A DNA stretch of 64,000 nucleotides from Burkholderia cepacia ATCC 25416 (GCF_001411495.1 NZ_CP012982.1:496001-560000); one strand, 5' to 3'. Shown: positions 8,319-17,860, counted from the stretch's first letter. The notes: generated by a model from the letters alone, not told the origin. Translations and numbers: made by a program.

Positions 8319-10052
8319 ATGAAAAGGAACGCCTGGTTTGCCCTGCCCCTGCCGTCGCCCCGCCGCCTTGCGTGCGTGGCACCCCTTGTGTTCGCTGCCG
8401 CTGCGGCGCATGCGGCGACGGACTGGGTCGATACCCATACGAAGGCCTTTCTGACCGGCCCGCAGTTGATGGCGCGCAGTGCGGCGCCGTCGCTCGAACT
8501 CGCGGCCGGCGAAACGACCGACGTCGTCGTCAGCCTGAAGCTGCGCAATGCCGCGCAGCTCAAGCAACTGGCGCGCGACGTGAACCGGCCCGGCAGCGCG
8601 CATTACCGCCAGTACCTCACGCACGAGCAGTTCCTCGCCAACTACGCGCCGACCGATGCGCAGGTGAAGTCGGTCGTCGACTATCTGCACAAGAGCGGCT
8701 TCGTGAATGTCGAGGTCGCACCGAACCGATTGCTGGTGTCCGCACGCGGCACGGCCGGCACCGTGAAGACCGCATTCAACACGTCGCTCGTGCACTTCGA
8801 CTACGCGGGCCGCTCGGGCTTCGCCAACACGTCGACCGCGCAGGTGCCGCGCGCGCTCGGCGACGTCGTCGGCTCGGTGCTCGGGCTGCAGAGCGTCGCG
8901 CGCGCGCGGCCGCTGCTGCGCATCGGCAACGTGTCGAAGCCGCAGGCGCTCGCGGCCGGCACGGCGACCGGCCATTATCCGAAGGAATTCCCGGGCCTCT
9001 ACAACGCGACCGGCGTGCCGACCGCAGCCGGTGTCACCGTCGGCATCATCACGATCGGCGGCGTGTCGCAGACGCTGCAGGACCTGAAGCAGTTCACGTC
9101 GAGCAACGGTTACGGCACGGTCTCGACGCAGACCGTCAAGACCAACGGCTCGGGCGGCAGCTATACCGACGACCAGGACGGCCAGGGCGAATGGGATCTC
9201 GACAGCCAGTCGATCGTCGGCTCGGCCGGCGGCCAGGTCGGCAAGCTCGTGTTCTACATGGCGGACCTCAACGCCAGCGGCAACACGGGGCTCACGCAGG
9301 CGTTCAACCGCGCGGTGTCGGACAACACCGCGAAGGTGATCAACGTGTCGCTCGGCTGGTGCGAAACCGACGCAAACGCGGACGGCACGCTCGACGCCGA
9401 GGAGCAAATCTTCACGACGGCAGCGGCGCAAGGCCAGACCTTCTCGGTGTCGTCGGGCGACGAAGGCGTGTACGAGTGCAACAACCGCGGCTATCCGGAC
9501 GGCTCGAACTACACGGTATCGTGGCCGGCTTCGTCGCCGCACGTGCTCGCGATCGGCGGCACGACGCTCTACACGACGTCGTCGGGTGCGTTCTCGAACG
9601 AGACGGTGTGGAACGAAGGGCTCGACGACAACGGCAAGCTGTGGGCAACGGGCGGCGGCGTCAGCACGATCCTGCCCGCGCCGTCGTGGCAGTCGGGCAG
9701 CAACCGCCAGTTGCCGGACGTGTCGTTCGACGCCGCGCAAAGCACCGGCGCGTACATCTACAACTACGGCCAGTTGCAGCAGATCGGCGGCACGAGCCTC
9801 GCCGCGCCGATCTTCACGGGCCTCTGGGCACGCCTGCTCGCAGCGAACGGCACGGGCCTCGGTTTCCCGGCCGGCAATTTCTATGCGGACATTCCGTCGC
9901 GTCCGTCGCTCGTGCGCTACGACGTGGTGTCGGGGAACAACGGCTATCAGGGGTATGGCTATAACGCAGGCACCGGCTGGGATTACCCGACCGGCTTCGG
10001 CAGCCTGAACATCGCGAACCTCAACCAGCTGATCAAGTCGGGCGGGTTCTGA
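8319..10052 (+). CDS. Secreted S53 family serine peptidase (sedolisin/pseudomonalisin type)
   Basis: The 577-residue product has a signal peptide ending AAAHA near residue 34, a Pro-kumamolisin activation domain to about 210 (GSAHYRQYLTHEQF is typical), then the S53 catalytic domain. Catalytic residues are Glu291 and Asp295 (GEWDLDSQ), oxyanion Asp381 (SSGDEG) and nucleophile Ser493 (GGTSLAAP). The C-terminus has the DVVSGNNG and AGTGWDYPTGFGS calcium-site motifs. S53 enzymes are acid-active endopeptidases secreted as self-cleaving zymogens. AAAAGGA lies 6 nt before the ATG. A second S53 gene is at 41831; the two share the whole domain order and are paralogues. Confidence 0.95.
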   Translation: MKRNAWFALPLPSPRRLACVAPLVFAAAAAHAATDWVDTHTKAFLTGPQLMARSAAPSLELAAGETTDVVVSLKLRNAAQLKQLARDVNRPGSAHYRQYLTHEQFLANYAPTDAQVKSVVDYLHKSGFVNVEVAPNRLLVSARGTAGTVKTAFNTSLVHFDYAGRSGFANTSTAQVPRALGDVVGSVLGLQSVARARPLLRIGNVSKPQALAAGTATGHYPKEFPGLYNATGVPTAAGVTVGIITIGGVSQTLQDLKQFTSSNGYGTVSTQTVKTNGSGGSYTDDQDGQGEWDLDSQSIVGSAGGQVGKLVFYMADLNASGNTGLTQAFNRAVSDNTAKVINVSLGWCETDANADGTLDAEEQIFTTAAAQGQTFSVSSGDEGVYECNNRGYPDGSNYTVSWPASSPHVLAIGGTTLYTTSSGAFSNETVWNEGLDDNGKLWATGGGVSTILPAPSWQSGSNRQLPDVSFDAAQSTGAYIYNYGQLQQIGGTSLAAPIFTGLWARLLAANGTGLGFPAGNFYADIPSRPSLVRYDVVSGNNGYQGYGYNAGTGWDYPTGFGSLNIANLNQLIKSGGF

Positions 10053-10065
10053 GCGAAGCTTGAAG

Positions 10066-10099
10066 GCCGGTGCGCGGCGGCAGGTTGCCGCGCACCGGC
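10066..10099. terminator. Long hairpin between convergent S53 and MFS genes
   Basis: GCCGGTGCGCGGC and GCCGCGCACCGGC form a 13-bp perfect stem with an 8-nt loop, 13 nt after the protease stop. No T-run follows on either strand, so it may act as a bidirectional 3' end with Rho help. Confidence 0.6.
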
Positions 10100-10116
10100 G
10101 CGTGACTTGCCCTTGC

Positions 10117-11535
10117 CTATTCCGCCGCCCGCTCGCCCACGCGCTCGGACGCCGCCGCCACGCCGGCCCGATGCGACGGCGCAAAGAGCCGCAACCCGCT
10201 CGCGACACTCGCCGCCCCGGCGAACCCCGCGCCGAGCATCAGCGCAAGCGTCGGCCCGTGGCGCCCCGCGATCCCGAACGACAGCGCGACGAGCGCAGCA
10301 CCGGTCGCCTGCCCGATCAGCCGCGCGGTCGCGATGATCCCGCTCGCGCCGCCGCTGCGCTCGGGCGGCGCGCTCGACATCAGCGCCTTCAGGTTCGGCG
10401 ACTGGAAAAAACCGAAGCCCGCGCCGCAGAGCATCATCCGCCAGCCGATGTCGATCACGCCCGGCGCCGCCGGCAACGCGGCGAGCGACACCATGCCCGC
10501 GCTCAGCAACGCAAGACCGATCGCGCCGAGCAGGCCCGGCGGATAACGATCCGACAACCGCCCCGCGATCGGCGCGGCAAGCGCGACGATCGCCGACCAC
10601 GGCGTCATCAGGAACCCCGTCTCGACCGCGTTGCGATGCAGGACGGTTTCGAAATAGAACGGCAGCGACACGAACGCGAGCCCCTGCGCGGCGAACGCGC
10701 ACACGGCGGTCAACGCGGACAGCGTGAACACCGGCCGGCGAAACAGGTCGACCGGCAGCATCGGCGCCGGGTGCCCGGCCTGGCGGCGGATCAGCAGCCA
10801 GCCGAACGCAAGCGCGACCGCGGCCGACGCGAACACGATCGAAAGCGGCCCGCGCTGCGCGAATTCGCCGAGCGCGAAGATCAGCGACGCGAACGTGATC
10901 ACGTTGAACAATGCGGCGACCGGATCGAATGCATGCTTGCCGCGCGCCGTCTGCGGCAGCGACGGAATCGCCACGGCCAGCGCGAACACGCCGAGCGGCA
11001 CGTTCACCGCGAACAGCCACGGCCACGCGGCGACCGACAGGATCAGCGACGCGATGGTCGGCCCCACCGCGAACGACACGCCGACGACGAGCGCGTTGAA
11101 GCCGACGCCGCGCCCGAGCCGGTGCGCGGGGAACAGGCCGCGGATCAGCGCAACATTGACGCTCATGATCGCGCTCGCGCCGAAGCCCTGCACGATCCGC
11201 GCGGCCGTCAGCATCGGCAGCGTCGACGCGAGCGAGCAGCCGAGCGACGCGAGCGTGAACACCGCGAGCCCGGCGATATACACGCGCTTGTGGCCGACGA
11301 TGTCGCCGAGCGACGCGAACGGCAGCAGCGTCGCGACCATCGCGAGCTGGTATGCGTTGATGATCCATACGGACGCGGCCGGCGATGCATGCAGGTCGGC
11401 GGCGATCGCGGGCAGCGCGGTGTTCGCGATCGCGGTGTCGAGCGTCGCGAGCGCGACGGCCAGCAGCACGGCGGACATCGCGCGCCAGTTGACGGCCGGC
11501 TCATGCGCGCCGGCGGAGGAGGCGAATTCGGACAA
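10117..11535 (-). CDS. MFS drug exporter, DHA2-type
   Basis: This membrane protein has the multi-helix pattern of 14-helix exporters. The first helix carries LATLDTAIANTALPAIAADL (motif typical of DHA2 drug:H+ antiporters), then GDIVGHKRVYIAG between helices 2 and 3, ARIVQGFGAS and a loop with GRLSDRYPPG. The likely substrate class is hydrophobic drugs or metabolites, exported across the inner membrane. Start choice is uncertain: a TTG at 11535 gives 472 residues with a short cytoplasmic lead, an ATG at 11478 gives 453, and the frame is open to 11655. No good ribosome site marks any of them. It stands alone, between the S53 gene and the polyamine transporter. Confidence 0.85.
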   Translation of the reverse strand: MSEFASSAGAHEPAVNWRAMSAVLLAVALATLDTAIANTALPAIAADLHASPAASVWIINAYQLAMVATLLPFASLGDIVGHKRVYIAGLAVFTLASLGCSLASTLPMLTAARIVQGFGASAIMSVNVALIRGLFPAHRLGRGVGFNALVVGVSFAVGPTIASLILSVAAWPWLFAVNVPLGVFALAVAIPSLPQTARGKHAFDPVAALFNVITFASLIFALGEFAQRGPLSIVFASAAVALAFGWLLIRRQAGHPAPMLPVDLFRRPVFTLSALTAVCAFAAQGLAFVSLPFYFETVLHRNAVETGFLMTPWSAIVALAAPIAGRLSDRYPPGLLGAIGLALLSAGMVSLAALPAAPGVIDIGWRMMLCGAGFGFFQSPNLKALMSSAPPERSGGASGIIATARLIGQATGAALVALSFGIAGRHGPTLALMLGAGFAGAASVASGLRLFAPSHRAGVAAASERVGERAAE

Positions 11536-11755
11536 GATGAGGCTCGGCTGACGAGCGACGCGTTGCGCCGCGTCGCGGATTGGACTCGCGGCGGCGTTCC
11601 GGTCGCACCGCACGGAACGCGCGCCGCCGCGTCCCGTATTGTTGCAGAGCCGCATCGAACGTGCAGGCGGCCGCTTCGTCAGTCAGCGAAATGAAAGCAA
11701 TGCGCGGCCACGCACGACACGTGGCGACTCAGTTGCCGGGGGCAAGCCCGCCCGC

Positions 11756-12592
11756 TCAGCTCACCGCGCGCCGCGCATTGCGTCCGCGCAGCCATTCGAG
11801 CGCAAGCAGCAGGCTCGTCGAGAAGATGATCAGGATCGTGGCGAGCGCGGCGATCGTCGGGCTGATGTTCTCACGGATGCCCGTGAACATCTGGCGCGGC
11901 AGCGTGGTCTGGTCCGCGCCCGCGAGGAACAGCGTGACGACGACTTCGTCGAACGACGTCGCGAACGCGAACAGCGCGCCCGACATCACGCCCGGGGCGA
12001 TCACCGGCAGCGTCACGCGGAAGAAGGTCGACACCGGATTCGCGCCGAGCGACAGGCTCGCGCGCACGAGGTTCTGGTTGAAGCCCTGCAGCGTCGCCGC
12101 GACCGTCGTCACGACGAACGGCACGCCAAGCGCGGCGTGCGCGGCGATCAGCCCCGTGTAGGTGTTCGCGAGCCCGAGCGGCGCGAAGAACAGGTACATG
12201 CCGACGCCGACCACGACGACGGGCACGATCATCGGCGACAGCAGCACGGCCATCAGCAGCCCCTTGCCGCGGAAGTCGGCCTTCGTGAGACCGATCGCGG
12301 CGAGCGTGCCGAGCACCGTCGCGACGACGGTCGCCGACGGCGCGACGATGAAGCTGTTCTTCGCGGCCATCCGCCACTCGTCCGACGCGATCAGGTTCTC
12401 GTACCAGCGCATCGAGAAGCCCGGAATCGGATAGACGAGGAACGTGCTCGACGAAAACGACAGCGGCACGATCGCGAGCACCGGCAGGATCAGGTACAGC
12501 AGCGTCAGCACGACGAGCACGCGCAGCGCGACGTACCACGCGCGCTCGACGAACGACATGTGCGGCGCGAACAGCGGCCTGGCGAGTTTCAT
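11756..12592 (-). CDS. ABC transporter permease, PotC-like (polyamine-type importer)
   Basis: The 278-residue product has about six helices and the EAA loop that docks the ATPase (RASLSLGANPVSTFFRVTLP). It resembles PotC/YdcV-type inner-membrane permeases of spermidine/putrescine importers. It is the last gene of a four-gene operon: ATPase, binding protein, PotB-like permease, then this one, 37 nt behind the PotB-like gene. Substrate is inferred from family and gene order only. Symbols potC or ydcV would be a guess. Confidence 0.88.
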   Translation of the reverse strand: MKLARPLFAPHMSFVERAWYVALRVLVVLTLLYLILPVLAIVPLSFSSSTFLVYPIPGFSMRWYENLIASDEWRMAAKNSFIVAPSATVVATVLGTLAAIGLTKADFRGKGLLMAVLLSPMIVPVVVVGVGMYLFFAPLGLANTYTGLIAAHAALGVPFVVTTVAATLQGFNQNLVRASLSLGANPVSTFFRVTLPVIAPGVMSGALFAFATSFDEVVVTLFLAGADQTTLPRQMFTGIRENISPTIAALATILIIFSTSLLLALEWLRGRNARRAVS

Positions 12593-12629
12593 GGTCGGAT
12601 TCCCCTTCCCGTTTCGTTGTGCGCGGCGC

Positions 12630-13895
12630 TCAGCCGAGGCTCACGTTCGTGCGCGTGAAGCGCCCGTACACCGCGTACAGCACCAGCGTCGCCGCGAGCA
12701 GCAGCCCGCCGAGCGCGCACGCCATGCCCCAGTTGATCGTCACGTTCGTGAAGTACGCGACGTAGTAGCTGACCATCTGGTCGTTCGGCCCGCCGAGCAG
12801 CGCGGGCGTGATGTAGTAGCCGATCGCGAGGATGAACACGAGCAGCGCGCCCGCGCCGACGCCCGGATAGGTCTGCGGCACATACACGCGCCAGAACGCG
12901 GCGAACGGATGACTGCCGAGCGATACGGCCGCGCGCTGGTAGGTCGGCGGGATCGACTTCATCACGCTGTAGAGCGGCAGGATCATGAACGGCAGCAGGA
13001 TGTGCGTCATCGAGATGTACACGCCGACGCGGTTGAACAGCAGCGTCAGCGGATGCGAGATCAGCCCGCTGCCGATCAGCGCCGTGTTGATGAGCCCTTC
13101 GCTCTGCAGCAGCACGATCCACGCGGCGACGCGCACGAGCACCGACGTCCAGAACGGAATCAGCACGAGGATCATCACGAGGTTCGCGCGGCGCTCCGAC
13201 AGCGTCGAGATCCAGTACGCGAGCGGATAGCCGAGCAGCAGCGCGAACAGCGTGACGGCGACGCCGATCACGAACGTGCGGCCGAAGATCGCCAGATAGA
13301 TCGACTGGTCCGGATCGGCCTGCACGATGTGGCCGAAGCCGTCCTGCTTGTGGTCGAGCGCGGCGAGCAGGTAGAACGGCGACACGGTGCTGCCGTTCTT
13401 CGCGATCGACTGCCAGTACGCGACGTCGCCCCAGCGCGCATCGAGGTCGATCAGTTTCGCGCGCGTCTGCGCGGGCGTCAGTGCCGCGTCGTTGTCGCCT
13501 TTCAGCGGCATCGCGCGCGCCGTCTTCGCGACGAGCGAGCGATAGCCGGGAATCTCGGTGTTCAGGCGCCGCGCGAGCGCACCCATCGCCTCGCTGTCGG
13601 CCACCTTCGTCATGTCGGCCGCGAGCGCGACATACGCGGCGTCGGCCGGCGGTGCCTTGCGGTCCCAGCCCGACAGCGCGGCGACCGTGCCCGGCAACGC
13701 AGTCGCGATCTCCGGGTTCTGCACCGCGCGCGTGAGCAGCGTGCCGATCGGCACGACGAAAATCAGCAGCAGGAAAATCGCGAGCGGGGCGACCAGCAAC
13801 AGCGCCATCGTGCGCTTGCGGGCTTCGGCGGCCTTCAGCTCGCGCTTGAGCGCAGCGGTCGACGGCGAGGAAGACGCGATCGTCATCGTATTCAA
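12630..13895 (-). CDS. ABC transporter permease, PotB-like, with large periplasmic insert
   Basis: At 421 residues this permease is over 100 residues longer than E. coli PotB. After a first helix at about 29-52 comes a hydrophilic segment to about 200 with no membrane helix (SGWDRKAPPADAAYVALAAD and following), then five helices and the EAA loop (RAAVSLGSHPFAAFWRVYVP). The insert should face the periplasm and may contact the binding protein. I kept the TTG start at 13895 because GGAGA lies 7-8 nt upstream; an ATG three codons inside has poorer spacing. It lies 102 nt after the binding-protein gene, with a stable hairpin between. Confidence 0.88.
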   Translation of the reverse strand: MNTMTIASSSPSTAALKRELKAAEARKRTMALLLVAPLAIFLLLIFVVPIGTLLTRAVQNPEIATALPGTVAALSGWDRKAPPADAAYVALAADMTKVADSEAMGALARRLNTEIPGYRSLVAKTARAMPLKGDNDAALTPAQTRAKLIDLDARWGDVAYWQSIAKNGSTVSPFYLLAALDHKQDGFGHIVQADPDQSIYLAIFGRTFVIGVAVTLFALLLGYPLAYWISTLSERRANLVMILVLIPFWTSVLVRVAAWIVLLQSEGLINTALIGSGLISHPLTLLFNRVGVYISMTHILLPFMILPLYSVMKSIPPTYQRAAVSLGSHPFAAFWRVYVPQTYPGVGAGALLVFILAIGYYITPALLGGPNDQMVSYYVAYFTNVTINWGMACALGGLLLAATLVLYAVYGRFTRTNVSLG

Positions 13896-13929
13896 CGTTT
13901 CTCTCCGGCCGGGGACGATCCGGCGGAAG

Positions 13930-13960
13930 GCCGCGCGACGCGATCGACGCGCCGCGCGGC
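13930..13960 (-). other. Intercistronic hairpin between binding-protein and permease genes
   Basis: GCCGCGCG and CGCGCGGC form an 8-bp stem in the gap between the two genes. Hairpins here in transporter operons commonly protect the upstream binding-protein message, allowing it to be made in excess over the permeases. There is no T-run, so read-through is expected. Confidence 0.45.
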
Positions 13961-13997
13961 AGGTTGCATCAGGACACCTTTGAGGATGCCTGACCGG

Positions 13998-15044
13998 TTA
14001 CTTCGTCGCCCATGCGGCGAAACGCTGCTCGAGCTCGTCGCTGTGGTCGGTCCAGAAGCCGATATCTTCGAGCACGGCGTTCTTGCCGTTGGCCGGCGAG
14101 TTCGGCAGGTTCGCGAGCGTCTTCGCGTCGAGCGACTTGATCGCCGCGATGTTCGCGGGGCCGTACGCGATGTGCTGCGCATACCCTTGCTGCGGCTTCG
14201 GCGTCAGCGTGTACGCGATGTATTGCTCGGCCAGCGCCTTGTTCGGCGAGCCCTTCGGAATCGCCCAGTAGTCGAGGTCGTAGATGCTGCCGTTCCACAC
14301 GACCTTCAGGTTCTTGCCTTCCTTCTGCGCGGCGTCGATGCGGCCGTTGTACGCGGTCGACATCACGACGTCGCCGGCGACGAGGAACTGCGGCGGCTGC
14401 GCGCCCGCTTCCCACCACTGGATATACGGCTTCAGCTCGTCGAGCTTCTTGAACGCGCGGTCCTGGCCGGCCTTCGTGCCGAGCACCTTGTAGACGTCCT
14501 TCGGCGCGACGCCGTCGGCCATCAGCGCGAATTCGAGGTTGTAGCGCGCCCCCTTGCGCATGCCGCGCTTGCCGGGGAATTTCTTCACGTTCCAGAAATC
14601 GGCCCAGCCGGTCGGAGCCGACTTCAGCTTGTCCGCGTTGTACGACAGCGCCGTCGACCACACGAAGAAGCCGACGCCGCACACCTGCGGCGACTCCGGA
14701 ATCAGGTCGGACTTCTTCGCGATCTTCGACCAGTCGAGCTTCTCGTACAGCCCTTCGTCGCAGCCGCGATTCAGGTCGCCCGACTCGACTTCGACCACGT
14801 CCCAGTTGACGTGCTTCGCCTCGACCATCGCCTTCACTTTCGCCTGCTCGCCGTTGTATTCGACGGCGGTGACCTTGTTGCCGGTCGCCTTCTCGAACGG
14901 CTGGTTGAACGCGGCCTTCTGCGCGTCGCCGTTCGCGCCGCCGAAGTTGACGACCGTGAGTTCGGCAGCCGATGCCGATACGCCGACGACGGCGAGCGCG
15001 AGTGCCAGCGCGGTACGACGCGCGGTAATGCTTGCTCGGTTCAT
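13998..15044 (-). CDS. Polyamine-type ABC transporter periplasmic binding protein (PotD/PotF-like)
   Basis: The 348-residue product has a signal peptide (MNRASITARRTALALALAV, cleavage after SASA near 26) and the PotD/PotF-family opening AELTVVNFGGANGDAQKAAF. Later blocks include WDVVEVESGDLNRGCDEGLY, VCGVGFFVWSTALSYNADK and VVMSTAYNGRIDAAQ, all typical of polyamine or related cation binders. Two extra cysteines (DLNRGC, SPQVC) may form a disulfide. It delivers the substrate to the two permeases encoded downstream. A MocR-type regulator is divergent from this operon, which fits an amine or amino-acid-derived substrate. The exact ligand is unknown. Confidence 0.9.
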   Translation of the reverse strand: MNRASITARRTALALALAVVGVSASAAELTVVNFGGANGDAQKAAFNQPFEKATGNKVTAVEYNGEQAKVKAMVEAKHVNWDVVEVESGDLNRGCDEGLYEKLDWSKIAKKSDLIPESPQVCGVGFFVWSTALSYNADKLKSAPTGWADFWNVKKFPGKRGMRKGARYNLEFALMADGVAPKDVYKVLGTKAGQDRAFKKLDELKPYIQWWEAGAQPPQFLVAGDVVMSTAYNGRIDAAQKEGKNLKVVWNGSIYDLDYWAIPKGSPNKALAEQYIAYTLTPKPQQGYAQHIAYGPANIAAIKSLDAKTLANLPNSPANGKNAVLEDIGFWTDHSDELEQRFAAWATK

Positions 15045-15121
15045 GGTGGTTCCTCTCCTCTCGTGGTGGAAGTGGGCAGTTGTTGTTGACGACGTTCAGC
15101 GGAAAATCGGGAAAACCCTGC

Positions 15122-16228
15122 TCAAGCGAACACGCGCAGGTGTTCGGGTGCGAACGCGAGCGCGACCGGTGCGCCGGGCGAGAACGCATCGAGCGCGCCG
15201 GTACCGAGCGGCACCTTCACGAAGCACTCGTCCTGGCCCGGCAGCGCGCAGCGCATGCGCACGTGATCGCCGAAATAGATGAGGCTGCGCGCCTCGCCGC
15301 TCAACCGGTTGGCGGCCGCGCCGTTCGCGTGTCCGTTCGCGCCGTGCGGGGCGAGGCTCATGCGTTCGGGGCGGATGCACGCGACGGCCGGCGCGCCCTC
15401 GGCCGCATCGCCGATGCGGCGGCCGACGAGCTGCGTGCCGTCGTCGAGCCGGAATTCGCAGAATTCGCCGTCGACGCGCGCGATGGTGCCGCGCAGCCGG
15501 TTGCTGTCGCCGATGAAGTTCGCGACGAATTCGTTGCACGGCGACTCGTACAGGCGGTCGACGGTGTCGAGCTGCTGCACGATGCCCTTGTCGAACACGG
15601 CGACGCGATCGGACATCGTCAGCGCCTCGCCCTGGTCGTGCGTCACGTACACGAAGGTCACGCCGAGCTTTTCGTGCAGCGCCTTCAGTTCGTACTGCAT
15701 GTGCTCGCGCAGCTGCTTGTCGAGCGCGCCGAGCGGCTCGTCCATCAGCACCAGCTTCGGCTCGAACACGAGCGCGCGCGCCAGCGCGATGCGCTGCTGC
15801 TGGCCGCCCGACAGTTGCGCCGGGTAACGTTTCGCGAAGCGCTCCATCTGCACCATCTTCAGCGCATGCGCGACGCGTTCCGCACGCTCGGCGGCCGGCA
15901 GCTTGCGCACGGTCAGCGGATACGCGACGTTCTGCTCGACCGTCAGGTGCGGAAACAGCGCGTAGTTCTGGAACACCATGCCGATGTTGCGCTTGTGCGG
16001 CGGCACGTTGTTCAGCAGTTCGCCGTCGAGGCGGATCTCGCCGCCGGTCGGGAATTCGAAGCCGGCCAGCATCATCAGGCAGGTCGTCTTGCCGGAGCCC
16101 GAGGGCCCGAGCAGCGTCAGGAATTCCCCGCGGTGGATATCGAGGTCGAGCGATTTGACGACCAGCGTTTCTCCGTCGTAGGTCTTCCGCACGCCGCGAA
16201 AGCTGACGATCACATCATCGGACTTCAT
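15122..16228 (-). CDS. Polyamine-type ABC transporter ATP-binding protein (PotA-like)
   Basis: The 368-residue protein has every ABC ATPase motif: Walker A GPSGSGKTT at 41-49, signature LSGGQQQRIALARAL from 139, Walker B LVLMDEP at 159-165 and switch His197 (YVTHDQG). A C-terminal TOBE-like domain after about 250 (NRLRGTIARVDGE) is typical of PotA. It powers the importer from the cytoplasmic side. I chose the ATG at 16228, which has AAGGGGAC upstream, over an in-frame start at 16255. As the first gene of the operon its promoter must lie in the 108-bp gap shared with the MocR regulator. Confidence 0.92.
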   Translation of the reverse strand: MKSDDVIVSFRGVRKTYDGETLVVKSLDLDIHRGEFLTLLGPSGSGKTTCLMMLAGFEFPTGGEIRLDGELLNNVPPHKRNIGMVFQNYALFPHLTVEQNVAYPLTVRKLPAAERAERVAHALKMVQMERFAKRYPAQLSGGQQQRIALARALVFEPKLVLMDEPLGALDKQLREHMQYELKALHEKLGVTFVYVTHDQGEALTMSDRVAVFDKGIVQQLDTVDRLYESPCNEFVANFIGDSNRLRGTIARVDGEFCEFRLDDGTQLVGRRIGDAAEGAPAVACIRPERMSLAPHGANGHANGAAANRLSGEARSLIYFGDHVRMRCALPGQDECFVKVPLGTGALDAFSPGAPVALAFAPEHLRVFA

Positions 16229-16291
16229 CGTGGCTGTCCCCTTGCTTCGCGACAATTGATTTTGAGATGCGAGCCACTATACGGCGCCCAC

Positions 16292-16334
16292 GGTTCTACA
16301 ATAGGGAACCATTTCAATATTACTAGTAGGACCA
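16292..16334 (+). promoter_or_regulatory. Repeat motifs in the divergent MocR / ABC operon promoter
   Basis: GAACCA at 16306 and GGACCA at 16329 form a direct repeat with a 23-bp period, ending just before the MocR start. GGTTC at 16292 is inverted to GAACC (9-bp gap). MocR regulators commonly bind direct repeats in such divergent gaps, so this is a candidate operator for autoregulation and for the polyamine operon. A very similar pair lies before the second MocR gene. Confidence 0.45.
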
Positions 16335-16336
16335 CT

Positions 16337-17860
16337 TTGGATACCGTGATCCTCGCCGACTGGCTCTCCGCCCGTCTCGACCGTAGCTCGCCCGAGCCGA
16401 TGTACCGGCAGTTGCTGCAGTTGATGCAGCAGGCCATCCTGACCGGAGAATTGGGGCCAGGAACCAAGCTGCCGAGTTCCCGCACGCTCGCGGCCGACCT
16501 GTCGATCGCGCGCAATACCGTGCTGCACGTGTACGACCAGCTGACCGCCGAAGGCTACGTGCTGACAACCACCGGCAGCGGCACCTATGTGGCCGACACG
16601 CGGCCGGATGCCGCCGCGATCCACGTGCCGGGCGCCGCGCCGCCGCCGTCGAGCGCCGATGCGGCGCCGCAGCCGGACGCGCAGGGCGGCCTGTCGATGC
16701 GCGGCCGGCAACTGATCGAGCATGCGGGGGTATCGCGACGCCAATGGGGCGCGTTCATGCCGGGCGTGCCGGACGTGTCGGAGTTCCCGAGCCGGACGTG
16801 GAGCCGCCTGCAGGCGCGGCTGTGGAAGGAAGCGAACCCCGAGCTGCTGACCTATGCGCCGGGCGGCGGCTACCGGCCGCTGCGGCGCGCGCTCGCCGAT
16901 TACCTGCGCGTCGCGCGCTCGGTCAAGTGCTCGCCGGACCAGGTGATCATCACGACGGGCATCCACCAGTCGATCGATCTTGCGGTGCGGCTGCTGTCCG
17001 ACATCGGCGATCGCGCGTGGGTCGAGGAACCGTGCTACTGGGGTGTGCGAAGCGTATTGCAGGCGGCGGGCCTCACGCTGACGCCGGTGCCGGTCGACCA
17101 GGAAGGGCTCGACCCGCGCGCCAGCGACATGCAGCATCCGCCCCGGCTCGTGCTCGTCACGCCGTCGCACCAGTACCCGCTCGGGATGGTGATGAGCCTC
17201 GCACGGCGCCGGATGCTGCTCGAATACGCGCGGCAGCACCGCTGCTGGATCATCGAGGACGACTACGACAGCGAGTTCCGCTACGGCAGCCGCCCGCTCG
17301 CGTCGCTGCAGGGGCTCGACGACGGCGGCCGCGTGATCTACGTCGGCAGCCTCGGCAAGATGCTGTTTCCGGGGCTGCGGATGGGCTACATGGTCGTGCC
17401 CGAGCATCTCGTCGACACGTTCCGCACCGGGTTGTCGGAGCTGTACCGCGAGGGCCAGTTGATGCAGCAGGCCGTGCTCGCAGAGTTCATCATGGACGGC
17501 CACCTGACTTCGCACGTCAGACGGATGCGCACGCTGTACGGCGAGCGCCGGCAGCTGATGATCGACGCGATCCGCGCGCGCTTCGGCGACGCGCTGCCCG
17601 TGATGGGCGACGAGGCCGGCCTGCATCTCGTGCTCGGCCTGCCCGACGCCTGCGACGACCGCGCGGTCACGCAGAGCGCGTTCGATGCGGGCGTGATCGT
17701 GCGCCCGCTCACCAGCTACTACAGCAACCTCGATACCGCGCGGCGCGGCCTGCTGCTCGGTTATGCATGCGTCGCGCACGAAGGCATCCGGCCGGCATTC
17801 GACACGCTCGCGAATACCATCGAGCAACACCTGCCTCGCGATCTCACGCGCGCGGCATAA
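16337..17860 (+). CDS. MocR-type (GntR-HTH plus aminotransferase domain) transcriptional regulator
   Basis: This 507-residue protein joins an N-terminal GntR winged helix (about 15-85; LPSSRTLAADLSIARNTVLH, then GSGTYVADT) through a linker to a class I aminotransferase-like domain. Lys341 (GSLGKMLFPG) is the expected PLP anchor, and IIEDDYDSEFRYG binds the cofactor. MocR proteins sense PLP or amine-PLP adducts, as GabR and PdxR do. I chose TTG at 16337 with TAGGA 6 nt upstream; GTG at 16346 is the alternative. The gene is divergent from the polyamine ABC importer, its most likely target. Confidence 0.92.
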   Translation: MDTVILADWLSARLDRSSPEPMYRQLLQLMQQAILTGELGPGTKLPSSRTLAADLSIARNTVLHVYDQLTAEGYVLTTTGSGTYVADTRPDAAAIHVPGAAPPPSSADAAPQPDAQGGLSMRGRQLIEHAGVSRRQWGAFMPGVPDVSEFPSRTWSRLQARLWKEANPELLTYAPGGGYRPLRRALADYLRVARSVKCSPDQVIITTGIHQSIDLAVRLLSDIGDRAWVEEPCYWGVRSVLQAAGLTLTPVPVDQEGLDPRASDMQHPPRLVLVTPSHQYPLGMVMSLARRRMLLEYARQHRCWIIEDDYDSEFRYGSRPLASLQGLDDGGRVIYVGSLGKMLFPGLRMGYMVVPEHLVDTFRTGLSELYREGQLMQQAVLAEFIMDGHLTSHVRRMRTLYGERRQLMIDAIRARFGDALPVMGDEAGLHLVLGLPDACDDRAVTQSAFDAGVIVRPLTSYYSNLDTARRGLLLGYACVAHEGIRPAFDTLANTIEQHLPRDLTRAA

